Source: Chitinophagaceae bacterium
Lineage (GTDB): Bacteria > Bacteroidota > Bacteroidia > Chitinophagales > Chitinophagaceae
Reading direction: 5' to 3'
NCBI GenBank assembly: GCA_025934485.1
Contig: JAICXX010000016.1
Location: 1-61,467 of the forward strand
DNA: 61,467 nucleotides
The notes beneath the pieces are model-generated. The model was not told the origin of the DNA. It did not search any database and saw only the letters and a program-made list of their open reading frames with translations. Below, in pieces: positions 8,244 through 16,733 of the stretch. Each line of letters opens with the position of its first letter. Positions within the stretch are counted from its first letter, which is position 1. Both the position numbers and the translations under genes were made by a program.

Positions 8244-9407
8244 ATGTCGAATATACTAATCATTGATGACGAAAAGGCAATACGTAAAACGCTGAGCGAG
8301 ATCCTAAGCTATGAAGGTTATAAGATCGATGAGGCCGGCGATGGCGAGGAGGGTCTGAAAAAGGCAAAAGAGAAGGAGTACGATGTTATTCTATGCGATA
8401 TCAAGATGCCCAAGCTCGATGGGATCGAGTTCCTCGAGAAGGCCAAGGAGATGAATCCCGATATGCCCATCATTATGATCTCGGGGCATGGAACCATCGA
8501 GACGGCGGTAGAGGCGGTCAAGAAGGGCGCTTATGATTATATCTCCAAACCGCCGGACCTGAATCGTTTGCTGATCACCATCCGCAATGCGATGGACAAG
8601 ACGACATTGGTGGCCGAAACGAAAGTATTGAAGCGGAAGGTCAGCAAGGTGCAGGAGATCGTGGGCTCTTCGACGCCTATCCATAAGATCAAGGAGACCA
8701 TCGAGAAGGTGGCGCCTACGGAAGCGCGAATTTTAGTAACCGGTGAGAACGGCGTGGGAAAGGAGCTCGTGGCCCGCTGGGTGCATGAGAAAAGCAACCG
8801 CGCCGGTGGCACGCTGGTAGAGGTCAACTGCGCTGCGATCCCCAGCGAGCTGATCGAAAGCGAGCTTTTCGGTCATGAAAAGGGGTCGTTCACCTCGGCG
8901 GTGAAACAGCGGATCGGCAAGTTCGAGCAGGCCAATGGCGGAACGCTTTTTCTCGACGAGATCGGAGATATGAGCCTCACGGCTCAGGCCAAGGTGTTGC
9001 GGGCCCTGCAGGAGGGTAAGATCACGCGGGTGGGGGGCGATAAAGACATCAGTGTGGACGTCCGGGTGATCGCCGCCACTAACAAAGACCTGCTGAAGGA
9101 GGTCGACGAAAAGAATTTCCGGCTCGACCTTTATCACCGGTTGAGCGTCATCATCATTCATGTCCCGTCGCTGAACGAACGAAAGGACGATATCCCACTT
9201 TTAGTTGAACGGTTCCTCGCCGATGTCTGCGGGGATTACGGCATCGCCAAGAAAACCATCGATGACGATGCGATCCAGGCGTTGCAGCAGCATAACTGGA
9301 CGGGGAATATCCGCGAGCTGCGCAATGTCGTCGAGCGGCTGATCATTCTATCCGGAAAGACGATCACAAGAGACGATGTAGAGAATTATGTGTTGCCGAA
9401 AAAGTAG
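8244..9407 (+). CDS. NtrC-type response regulator (REC-AAA+) lacking an HTH domain
   Basis: 387 residues from the ATG at 8244. REC domain residues 3-120 with Asp52 (CDIKMP) and KPPD lysine loop; sigma-54-interaction AAA+ domain about 140-370 with Walker A GENGVGKE (167-174), Walker B TLFLDEIGD (234-242) and the R-finger region. The loop that contacts sigma-54, normally GAFTGA, reads GSFTSA (214-219). The protein ends shortly after the NWTGNIRELRN helix with VLPKK, so there is no Fis-type helix-turn-helix. It would have to act without specific DNA binding, or be recruited by another protein. The next gene starts 3 nt after its stop. Confidence 0.9.
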   Translation: MSNILIIDDEKAIRKTLSEILSYEGYKIDEAGDGEEGLKKAKEKEYDVILCDIKMPKLDGIEFLEKAKEMNPDMPIIMISGHGTIETAVEAVKKGAYDYISKPPDLNRLLITIRNAMDKTTLVAETKVLKRKVSKVQEIVGSSTPIHKIKETIEKVAPTEARILVTGENGVGKELVARWVHEKSNRAGGTLVEVNCAAIPSELIESELFGHEKGSFTSAVKQRIGKFEQANGGTLFLDEIGDMSLTAQAKVLRALQEGKITRVGGDKDISVDVRVIAATNKDLLKEVDEKNFRLDLYHRLSVIIIHVPSLNERKDDIPLLVERFLADVCGDYGIAKKTIDDDAIQALQQHNWTGNIRELRNVVERLIILSGKTITRDDVENYVLPKK

Positions 9408-9410
9408 GAC

Positions 9411-10133
9411 ATGCCGACGGTGTATTGCATTAGCGGGTTAGGGGCCGATCATCACATCTTCGATGGGTTGGATGTTCCGGGGGTGCGCTGGGTGCATCTG
9501 TCCTGGCTGATGCCCGAGGGGGATGAAACGCTGGAGGCCTATGCACGGCGGATGAGCGCGGGGGTGATCGATGCGTCGCATGGGCCGGCGCCGGCTGGGT
9601 ATGCGTCGGGGGCCCCGGGGGCTGGCCCGGCTGCGGAGGCTGCGCCGGTGTTGCTGGGCGTTTCCTTTGGCGGGATGATGGCCATCGAGATCGCCAAACT
9701 GTTTCCGGCCGCCACGGTGATCCTGGTATCGAGTATCCGGCACTGGCGGCAGCTGCCGCTTCCCATTAAAATGACTGCGCATCTGGGCCTGGGCAAATGG
9801 ACGCCGCCCGCCAATCTGCGTTTGCTGGCGCCGATACAGGATTATTTCCTCGGTGTCGAGACCCAGGCGGATTCGCGGCTGGTGCGGGAATACCGGGGGA
9901 ATGTCGACCCGCATTATCTGCAATGGGCCATCCGGCACATCGCTTCCTGGCAAAACGTATGGCAGCCGGCCAGCCTGTATCATATCCATGGCAGCAAGGA
10001 CCACATTTTCCCGTTGAACCTGGTGGAACCGACCCATATCGTAGAAGGCGGCGGGCATTTGATGATCCACAACCGGGGGGCGGAGATCAGTAAGATATTG
10101 ATTTCCATTTTGGGGAGCCAATTAATCAGTTAA
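9411..10133 (+). CDS. Alpha/beta hydrolase
   Basis: 240 residues. Nucleophile elbow GVSFGG (Ser in the G-x-S-x-G pattern, about residue 84) after a beta strand PVLLG, a preceding ISGLGADHHIF oxyanion-type loop, a late acid (HGSKDHIF) and a catalytic His near VEGGGHLMIHN. Substrate unknown. Between VIDASHG and APVLLG lies an Ala/Gly/Pro-rich insertion of about 20 residues (nt 9580-9645), unusual before the nucleophile elbow. Translationally close to the upstream regulator (3 nt gap), so probably co-expressed. Confidence 0.85.
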   Translation: MPTVYCISGLGADHHIFDGLDVPGVRWVHLSWLMPEGDETLEAYARRMSAGVIDASHGPAPAGYASGAPGAGPAAEAAPVLLGVSFGGMMAIEIAKLFPAATVILVSSIRHWRQLPLPIKMTAHLGLGKWTPPANLRLLAPIQDYFLGVETQADSRLVREYRGNVDPHYLQWAIRHIASWQNVWQPASLYHIHGSKDHIFPLNLVEPTHIVEGGGHLMIHNRGAEISKILISILGSQLIS

Positions 10134-10138
10134 ATTTG
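10109..10138 (+). promoter_or_regulatory. Probable promoter of lepB
   Basis: TTTG at 10109-10112, 18-nt spacer, TAAATTTG at 10131-10138: a good match to the Bacteroidota TTTG-N(about 19)-TAnnTTTG pattern. The lepB ATG is about 60 nt downstream. It overlaps the 3' end of the hydrolase gene. Confidence 0.55.
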
Positions 10139-10197
10139 CCGATATTCCGAGAAGCCGCCCTGGCGGCATCGCCCGAACATCTAAATTCAAAGCTTCC

Positions 10198-11730
10198 ATG
10201 GACGCTCACCAGATTGCCGTTATTAGTCTGATATCCCTGATCTTATTTATCCTGCCCGCTTTTGGCGCTTATCTTTTGTTCCCCAAGGCCGGCCAGCCTG
10301 GCTGGAAGGCCCTTATTCCGGTGTTGAATACCTATGAGATGCTACGGATCGCGGACCGGCCGCTGATCTGGTTCTTTCTGCAGTTCATCCCGGTGGCGGG
10401 CTGGTTCATTACGCTGGGGTTATTGATCGAATTCATCAAGACGTTCGGACGATTCAAATTCTGGGAGCATACGTTGATCGTGCTGACGCTGGGGTTATAT
10501 CTTATTGTGATCGGAATGGATCCCAAGACGCGGTTTATCGGCCGCGAGGGGGTCAGGAAATATAAGAAATCGACGACGCGCGAATGGATCGATGCCGGGG
10601 TGTTTGCGGTGGTAGCCGCGACACTGATCCGAACTTTTGTCTTCGAAGCCTATACCATCCCCACGGGATCGATGGAGAAGACGCTGCTGATCAATGATTT
10701 CCTTTTTGTAAGTAAGTTCAGCTACGGCCCGCGGATCCCGAATACACCTTTGTCGATCCCCTTCGTCCACAACACCATGCCGATTACCAATGGCAATTCT
10801 TATGTCGAATGGATAAAGATCCCGTATACGCGATGGTTCCCCAGTCCGGTGAAGCGCAACGATGTGGTCGTGTTCAATTTTCCCGAAGGCGACACGGTGA
10901 TCAATCTGCCGGAGTACCAGAGCCTGCGGCCATACTATGAGGTCTGCCGGGAGCTGGGTCGCGGCAATATGGATTCGGGCCGGCAGATCGTGCTGGGCAA
11001 TCCGGATCAGTATCCGCTGGTGCTGCGGCCTGTAGATAAGGAGGAGAACTATATCAAACGGTGCACAGCCATTGCGGGCGACACGTTGCAGATCAAGAAC
11101 CAGGTCTTGTGGATCAACGGCAAGGCCGTGCCTTTTCCGGCCGAGTCCGAGACCAATTATACTGTAGTTACCAAGGGTCAGCAGCTGGACGAGCAGGCGA
11201 TGAAAGATCAATACGACGTCGACATCACCAAGCCCGAAGAGTTCCAGACGACGGGGATGGCGAACCAATACGATATCCTGCTTACCTGGGCGGCGCATCA
11301 AAAGATGGTCAAGAGCGGGTTGGCGGTCAGCATCACCCCGGATATCGACAGCCAGGAAATGGTTTGGCCTTATACACCGACCTCGACGTGGACGCGGGAT
11401 AATTTCGGGCCGCTCTGGATCCCTGCCAAGGGCGCCACGCTGACGCTGACACCGCAGAATTACCCGATCTATCAACGGGCTATCCGGGTCTATGAGCACA
11501 ACGAGTTCGAGCTAAAGGACGGTAAGTTCTGGCTCAACGGGCAGCCTGTGACGCAGTATACCTTCAAGATGAATTATTACTGGATGATGGGGGACAACCG
11601 GCATGGATCGCAGGACTCCCGCTATTGGGGTTTTGTGCCCGAGGACCATGTGGTAGGTGAGGCCGCGCTGATCTGGATGAGCTGGGATCATGGGGTGCGG
11701 TGGAGCAGGTTATTTAAGAAGATCAAGTAA
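10198..11730 (+). CDS. lepB: Signal peptidase I, long Bacteroidota form
   Basis: 510 residues. Removes signal peptides from Sec-exported proteins at the outer face of the inner membrane. The N terminus has several hydrophobic segments (residues 5-28, 57-78, 90-107, a final anchor about 130-150). Catalytic Ser158 is in IPTGSMEKT and the general-base Lys287 in NYIKRCTAIAGD; the late signature MGDNRHGSQDSRYWG is near residue 465. The S26 domain is expanded compared with E. coli LepB by long insertions between Ser and Lys and after Lys, typical of Bacteroidota. Followed after 20 nt by a secreted transglutaminase-like gene. Confidence 0.95.
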   Translation: MDAHQIAVISLISLILFILPAFGAYLLFPKAGQPGWKALIPVLNTYEMLRIADRPLIWFFLQFIPVAGWFITLGLLIEFIKTFGRFKFWEHTLIVLTLGLYLIVIGMDPKTRFIGREGVRKYKKSTTREWIDAGVFAVVAATLIRTFVFEAYTIPTGSMEKTLLINDFLFVSKFSYGPRIPNTPLSIPFVHNTMPITNGNSYVEWIKIPYTRWFPSPVKRNDVVVFNFPEGDTVINLPEYQSLRPYYEVCRELGRGNMDSGRQIVLGNPDQYPLVLRPVDKEENYIKRCTAIAGDTLQIKNQVLWINGKAVPFPAESETNYTVVTKGQQLDEQAMKDQYDVDITKPEEFQTTGMANQYDILLTWAAHQKMVKSGLAVSITPDIDSQEMVWPYTPTSTWTRDNFGPLWIPAKGATLTLTPQNYPIYQRAIRVYEHNEFELKDGKFWLNGQPVTQYTFKMNYYWMMGDNRHGSQDSRYWGFVPEDHVVGEAALIWMSWDHGVRWSRLFKKIK

Positions 11731-11750
11731 ACACTCGAATACGCTGGTTT

Positions 11751-12947
11751 ATGAAAAGGCTAACCCTTACACCGGCGCTGCTGCTGTCGCTATCCCTTTG
11801 TGCGCAGAAGCCGGTGGCTAAACCCAAACCTTATGCGCAAGTCGATGCCCAGGCATTGAAGCTGCCCGATTCCTCGTCGGCCACGGTGGACGGGATCGCA
11901 GGGTATGTCAATGCGCATTTTACGACTCCTACGGAAAAGACACGGGCGATCTTCATCTGGATCGCGGACAAGATCGATTATGATGTGGTCAACATGTTCG
12001 CCCTGAATTTCTATGATGACCCTGCCGAAGCCGTTGCAAAGCCTTTGCGTACGCGCAAGGGAATCTGTGTGAATTATGCCTCGCTCTTTACGGCGATATG
12101 CAACGCGACGGGTATCCGGAGTGTCGTGGTGCAGGGGTATACCAAAGAGCGGGGATTTGTGGGCTTTATCCCGCATGCGTGGTGTGCGGCGGTGATCGAC
12201 GGAAGCTGGTATCTCTTCGATCCCACCTGGGGTTCCGGTTATGTGGAGAACAACGTGTTCGTGCGGAAGCTCAATGAGGCCTATTTCAAGGCGACGCCGG
12301 AGACGTTCATTGCCACCCATATGCCCTTCGATCCTTTGTGGGAGTTCCTGTATTATCCGGTGACCACGGAGGATTTCTTCAATGGTAAGACTGCTGTCGA
12401 CAAGTCGAGGCCTTATTTCAATTATCCTGATTCTATCAAGGTTTTTGAAGGGGAGGATAGTGTAACCCGCGAGACGCAAGAAGCTAACCGGATCGAAAAG
12501 AATGGAGTTCGCAATTCGGCTACGGCCGATATGATCCGGCATCTGCGGGTGGATGTCGAGAACCACCAGCGGCAGACGGAGTCGGACCGGCAGAACAGGG
12601 TCATTGATTCGTTCAATCTCGCGTCGAGGACCTTTAACCAGAGTGTCACGCTGTTCAATGCCTTCATCGACTACCGGAACGATCAATTTAAACCGGCGAA
12701 GACGGATGCCGAGATCCAACAGATGCTGGACAGTGCGGAACATGCCCTGTTCGCGGCGAAAGCGCAGGTTGCCGCCCTTGTGCTGACACCGGCAGACAGC
12801 AGGATACAGCAGCCGCTGCAGCAACTCACTACGGCCATCGCTACGGCCGAGCCGCATTTTCGCGAGTCGCAGGAGTGGCTGACGAAATATTTCAGCAAGG
12901 GGAAACTGGGCCGAAAAGGTATGTTCTATAAATTCTCGTGGTTGTAA
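11751..12947 (+). CDS. Secreted transglutaminase-like (papain-fold) protein
   Basis: 398 residues with a signal peptide (MKRLTLTPALLLSLSLCAQ). The transglutaminase core spans about residues 45-165: KTRAIFIWIADKIDYD, then Cys106 in KGICVNYASLF, His142 in PHAWCAAVIDG and Asp157 in YLFDPTWGSG, a complete Cys-His-Asp triad. The C-terminal half (about 215-398) is helical and charged with no recognised domain. Such proteins are usually periplasmic proteases or amidases acting on protein or cell wall; the substrate is unknown. Probably in one transcription unit with lepB and cdd (gap to cdd 10 nt). Confidence 0.88.
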   Translation: MKRLTLTPALLLSLSLCAQKPVAKPKPYAQVDAQALKLPDSSSATVDGIAGYVNAHFTTPTEKTRAIFIWIADKIDYDVVNMFALNFYDDPAEAVAKPLRTRKGICVNYASLFTAICNATGIRSVVVQGYTKERGFVGFIPHAWCAAVIDGSWYLFDPTWGSGYVENNVFVRKLNEAYFKATPETFIATHMPFDPLWEFLYYPVTTEDFFNGKTAVDKSRPYFNYPDSIKVFEGEDSVTRETQEANRIEKNGVRNSATADMIRHLRVDVENHQRQTESDRQNRVIDSFNLASRTFNQSVTLFNAFIDYRNDQFKPAKTDAEIQQMLDSAEHALFAAKAQVAALVLTPADSRIQQPLQQLTTAIATAEPHFRESQEWLTKYFSKGKLGRKGMFYKFSWL

Positions 12948-12957
12948 ACCTGTCGCT

Positions 12958-13440
12958 ATGCATAAAGAATTTACGCTTCGCTATGAGGAATATGGGTCGG
13001 ACCGGGAGCTGGTTCCGGCCGATGCGGAGCTGTTGACTGCGGCCCGGAAAGCCACCGCGCATGCCTATGCGCCGTATTCGCATTTCCAGGTGGGGGCGGC
13101 TGCGCGGCTGGCGAATGGTGTCCTCATTACGGGCACCAACCAGGAGAATGCCTCATTCCCTGCCGGCATCTGTGCGGAGCGGACGTTGTTGTCGGTGGCC
13201 GGTGCACAGCATCCGGGAGTGCCTATCGAGACGCTGGCGATAAGTTATCACAATGAAAACGGGATGAGCGACAGGCCTATTTCGCCTTGCGGCATCTGCC
13301 GGCAGTCACTGCAGGAATTCGAGCAGCGAACGGGGCGGCCGATGCGGGTGATCCTCGGGGGAGAGACGGGGAAGGTCATCGTGTTGGCGCAGTCGGGGCT
13401 GCTGCTGCCGTTTGCGTTCTCGGCGGATGAATTGCGATAG
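12958..13440 (+). CDS. cdd: Cytidine deaminase
   Basis: 160 residues. Converts cytidine or deoxycytidine to uridine or deoxyuridine in pyrimidine salvage. Zinc site: Cys72-Ala-Glu74 (Glu is the proton shuttle) and Pro-Cys111-Gly-Ile-Cys114, the homotetrameric type. Upstream YAPYSHFQVGAA is the substrate-binding signature. Slightly longer N terminus than the usual 130 residues. Good start at the ATG at 12958. Confidence 0.95.
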   Translation: MHKEFTLRYEEYGSDRELVPADAELLTAARKATAHAYAPYSHFQVGAAARLANGVLITGTNQENASFPAGICAERTLLSVAGAQHPGVPIETLAISYHNENGMSDRPISPCGICRQSLQEFEQRTGRPMRVILGGETGKVIVLAQSGLLLPFAFSADELR

Positions 13441-13614
13441 TTGGCACCATGGCTGGAAGAGCTGTGTGAAGGGCGCGGCGGATGGGCCGGATCGGGACAA
13501 TCGCTGTATCGAAAACGAACAGCGAGCCGGGCGGCGGGTGGTTGGTTTGTTTTGATTTTCAAGTGCATAGCAAAACCGCATGGAATTTGGGGATTTCCAT
13601 TAAAATCTGCCGCC

Positions 13615-14340
13615 ATGCGTTCACTTGCCTTTCTTTCTATTTTGCTTTTTTGTGTCGCGATCCCCGGGTATCCGCAGCGGATCGTCCACGGAGATGGTTC
13701 CGATGTTACCGTGACCCGGGATCTTGCTTCGTTTACCGGCCTGCACAACAGCATCAGCGCCCAGGTGGTCGTGGTGCCGGGCGATAAATACCAGGTGAAG
13801 ATCGAAGGAGAAAGCAATATCATCGGAGCTTTATCGACCGTAGTGAAGGACGGCGCGCTGCAGATCGGCTTCCCGGGTTTTAGCAATATCCGGATGACGC
13901 GCCGGCTGTGTATCACAGTTACTACTCCGGGGGAATTGTCCGAAGTGGCGAATTCGGGGTCGGGCGGCATCCGTGCCGATGACGTATTCCAAAGCACGTC
14001 GATGCGGGTGCGCAATTCGGGCAGCGGCGTGATAGCCATCGGACTGAGAACCGATCAGCTGGATCTATCCATGAGCGGCTCGGGGAATATCCAGGTCAAG
14101 GGTCGCGCCAAACAACTGGATTGCAATGTCAGCGGGTCGGGGAGTATCCGGGGCAGCGATCTTGCGGTTGGGGAGCATTCCCGGATCCATGTGAGCGGTT
14201 CGGGCTCCTGTACCATTACTACCAATGGCGTCATCGACGGGCGCATCAGCGGTTCGGGTGGGATCAATTATGGCGGTAATCCGAGTACGGTGAATGTTAG
14301 CCATTCCGGGTCGGGCAGGGCGCATCACATCTCCCGATGA
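13615..14340 (+). CDS. Head-GIN/DUF2807 secreted protein
   Basis: 241 residues from the ATG at 13615, which opens a signal peptide (MRSLAFLSILLFCVAIPGYPQ). The mature part is a beta-helix-like repeat of G-S-G motifs (NSGSGGI, SGSGNIQVKG, SGSGSIRG, SGSGSCTI, SGSGGINYGG, SGSGRAHH), diagnostic of the DUF2807 'putative auto-transporter adhesin, head GIN' family. It is probably on the cell surface or in the periplasm; the biochemical role is unknown. The 174 nt between cdd and this start hold no convincing gene. Convergent with the reductase that follows. Confidence 0.88.
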   Translation: MRSLAFLSILLFCVAIPGYPQRIVHGDGSDVTVTRDLASFTGLHNSISAQVVVVPGDKYQVKIEGESNIIGALSTVVKDGALQIGFPGFSNIRMTRRLCITVTTPGELSEVANSGSGGIRADDVFQSTSMRVRNSGSGVIAIGLRTDQLDLSMSGSGNIQVKGRAKQLDCNVSGSGSIRGSDLAVGEHSRIHVSGSGSCTITTNGVIDGRISGSGGINYGGNPSTVNVSHSGSGRAHHISR

Positions 14341-14356
14341 GTCGCAGCGCAGGAGC

Positions 14357-15412
14357 CTAGACCGAAAGCGTGACGTCTGTTTCTGCATAACCGACGCAAG
14401 TCAGCGTCAAGCCCTGCTGCAAATCTTTTTCCGTGAGCACCTCGTTGTTGCTCATTTTTATTTTGCCGCGGATCAACCGCGCGACGCAGGTCGAGCAGCG
14501 ACCGGCGCGGCAGCTGTAGGGGAGGCGGATGCCGTGTTTTTCGGCGGCGGTGAGGATCGTGTCGGGCCAGGCCGTTTCGAATTCGTAATGGCCGGCGGTG
14601 GTGATGATAGTGATGGTTTTTGGTGCCGGGTCGACCAATGGCGGCGGAGCGAGCCGGCGTTCGACGGTGAAATGTTCTTGCCTGATATGATCGTCGGGAA
14701 CACCGAGTGTTTTTAGGGTGAAGCGGGCCATACGCATAAAGGCTTCCGGGCCGCAGAGATAGAAGCGGGTGTCGTCGGCCAGGGCCCCGGTGGTTTCCAG
14801 CCAGCGTTCCAGCCACCAGTTATTGATGCGGCCGTTTTGGACGGAGAGCAGGTCGATCCATTCGAGTGCGGCCGGGCCATAGGAAGTTTGCAGCGCGGTG
14901 AGTTGTTCCCGGAAGGGCGTGGATGCGGGCTCGTGTTGTTGGGTGATGAGGGTGATGTGAGCCGGGGGGGTGGCTTTTAGCGCTTGTTTGATCAGAGAGA
15001 ATACCGGGACGAGGCCGCTGCCCGCGGCAAGGAAAAAGAGTTGCGACGGCCTCGCGCCGTTGGGTGCCGCGAAGCCCATGGGATCGGTGGCCGGTGCGGT
15101 TTCCAGCGTAAACCGGCCGGCGGGGGGCAGGGTAGTCAGTGTATCTCCGGGCCGGACATGGTCGAGGAGGTAGCGGGAGATCTCGCCGTTGGGAATGCGT
15201 TTTACGGTGATGGCGGGGATGGGGTCGACACCCGGAGTGGTCGAAAAAGAATAGCTGCGGCGAAGTTCATGACCGTGGAATTGGAAGAGAAACGTCAGGA
15301 ATTGGCCGGCGTGATAGGCCAGGTGGTGGCCGTCGGTGCGTTCCAGCAGGATCGTTTTCGTATCGAAGGCTTCGGGATGGATCGCGACTACGCGTAGTGT
15401 CCAGGTTTCCAT
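14357..15412 (-). CDS. Ferredoxin-NADP reductase-type flavoprotein with C-terminal 2Fe-2S domain (PaaE-like)
   Basis: 351 residues from the ATG at 15412. FAD-binding domain with RRSYSFSTTPG (RxYS motif), NAD-binding domain with FFLAAGSGLVPVFSL and LCGPEAFM, then a plant-type ferredoxin with Cys301-x4-Cys306-x2-Cys309 and Cys339. It passes electrons from NAD(P)H through FAD to the iron-sulphur cluster for a monooxygenase or other acceptor. The layout matches PaaE/Hcr-type reductases, but no paa genes are nearby, so the partner is unknown. Its start codon abuts the decayed RND fragment, suggesting a deletion joint here. Confidence 0.9.
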   Translation of the reverse strand: METWTLRVVAIHPEAFDTKTILLERTDGHHLAYHAGQFLTFLFQFHGHELRRSYSFSTTPGVDPIPAITVKRIPNGEISRYLLDHVRPGDTLTTLPPAGRFTLETAPATDPMGFAAPNGARPSQLFFLAAGSGLVPVFSLIKQALKATPPAHITLITQQHEPASTPFREQLTALQTSYGPAALEWIDLLSVQNGRINNWWLERWLETTGALADDTRFYLCGPEAFMRMARFTLKTLGVPDDHIRQEHFTVERRLAPPPLVDPAPKTITIITTAGHYEFETAWPDTILTAAEKHGIRLPYSCRAGRCSTCVARLIRGKIKMSNNEVLTEKDLQQGLTLTCVGYAETDVTLSV

Positions 15413-15423
15413 GAGACAAATTA

Positions 15424-15866
15424 CGATAAATCCCTTTGTGATCATGCTCACGGTGCCGCTGGCGCTCGCGGGGGCGTTGCTGAGTCTTTGGGTCTTTCAT
15501 CAGACGCTGAATATCTTTTCGGAGATCGGGATGATCATGCTGATCGGGCTGGTCACGAAGAACGGTATCCTGATCGTCGAATTTACCAATCAGAAACGGG
15601 AGAAGGGGATGGGTAAGCGGGCGGCGGTCGTAGAAGCGGCTGCACAACGGTTACGGCCGATCCTGATGACATCGCTGGCGACATCGCTGGGAGCGTTACC
15701 GATCGCGTTGAGCCTGGGGGCCGCGGCGACCAGCCGGATTCCATTGGGTATCGTGGTGGTGGGGGGCATTATGTTCAGCCTGATCCTGACGTTGTTCGTG
15801 ATCCCGGCGGTTTATACTTATATCTCGAGCAGACACAAGGTTCATGTCACCGAAGTAACGGAATAA
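15424..15866 (+). pseudogene. Remnant of an RND multidrug efflux permease (last transmembrane segments)
   Basis: Homology begins around nt 15424 (NPFVIMLTVPLALAGALL) and runs to the stop at 15866. It covers only the last 145 or so residues of a protein that is normally about 1,030: the signature IGMIMLIGLVTKNGILIVEF, LRPILMTSLATSLGALPIAL and the final membrane helix ending in VYTYISSR. The periplasmic domains and the first nine helices are gone. The joint lies next to the start codon of the reductase on the other strand. Non-functional as a pump. Confidence 0.85.
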
Positions 15867-15873
15867 TGTATAT

Positions 15874-16650
15874 GAGAAAACTTCTGATAGGCTGTGCGGC
15901 GCTAGTGCTGCCGGCGGCTTTTGTCCGGGGGCAGCTGGCGATCGTGCAGGCACAGCAGAGTGTGGGGCTGGCCAACAATGCCGATCTCTTCCAGAGCCAG
16001 GTCGATCTGAATACGCAGATCCAGAATCTGCAGGCCCAGCAGCTGATCATCGACCAGGACAAAACGGATCTATTGACGCTTTTGACCTTGCGGCCGGATT
16101 CCGTGATCCAGGTAGAAGATACGATCCTGGTGGACAGGGGCCTTTCGTTGCCGAAGATCATGGGTGGGGTGCAGACCGCCAATCCCGATATCATCGCTGC
16201 AATTGAACAGATCACGATCAACAAGTATATTGGGAAACAGGTGGCCGCGCAGTGGTATCCCTCGCTAGTGACGAATGTGGGCTACAACTATAGCCGGACG
16301 GCGAACTCGCAGGGTTTCTCGTTGCTCAATCTCAACTATGGCCCTTATGTCGCGCTGGGCTTGTTCGGGATACCCTGCTGCTGAATTATACCGCGAATGC
16401 CGTGAAGAACTGGCAGGACTATACGAATAACCTGCAGCAGGTGGCGACGGCCACGGCGAACTATGATCTTTCGCGCAAGGTATTGGACATAGTGATGCAA
16501 AAATTCCAGCCCAAGCAGGCTACGATCTTGGAGGTGAAGAATGCGTAACAGAGTTTTGAAAATGCCGGATTTTTGCTGGTGAATGTGAGCTTTGCGGCGA
16601 AGGCGGCGGAGATCACGCTGTTGAGGTATGAGAACTTACTGACGTATTAA
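15874..16650 (+). pseudogene. Decayed TolC-family outer-membrane efflux protein
   Basis: Starts with a normal signal peptide (MRKLLIGCAALVLPAAFVRGQ), then jumps into the middle of a TolC protein (AQQSVGLANNADLFQSQVDL), so the first third is deleted. The frame continues to GLFGIP at about 16370 and stops at 16383; homology resumes in another frame (LLLNYTANAVKNWQDYTNN, TILEVKNA), meets TAA at 16546-16548 where family members have Gln, and continues as SFENAGFLLVNVSFAAKAA to a final stop at 16648-16650. Internal deletion, frameshift and nonsense mutation together make it a pseudogene. Adjacent to the RND remnant, it is the end of a former efflux operon. Confidence 0.85.
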
Positions 16651-16733
16651 TGCAGTGAAAAATTGATCCATTCTGCGGCAGAATTTAATTGTAAATTGAA
16701 TGGAAAAATTTTTCAACTGCAAATTGCTCAATC

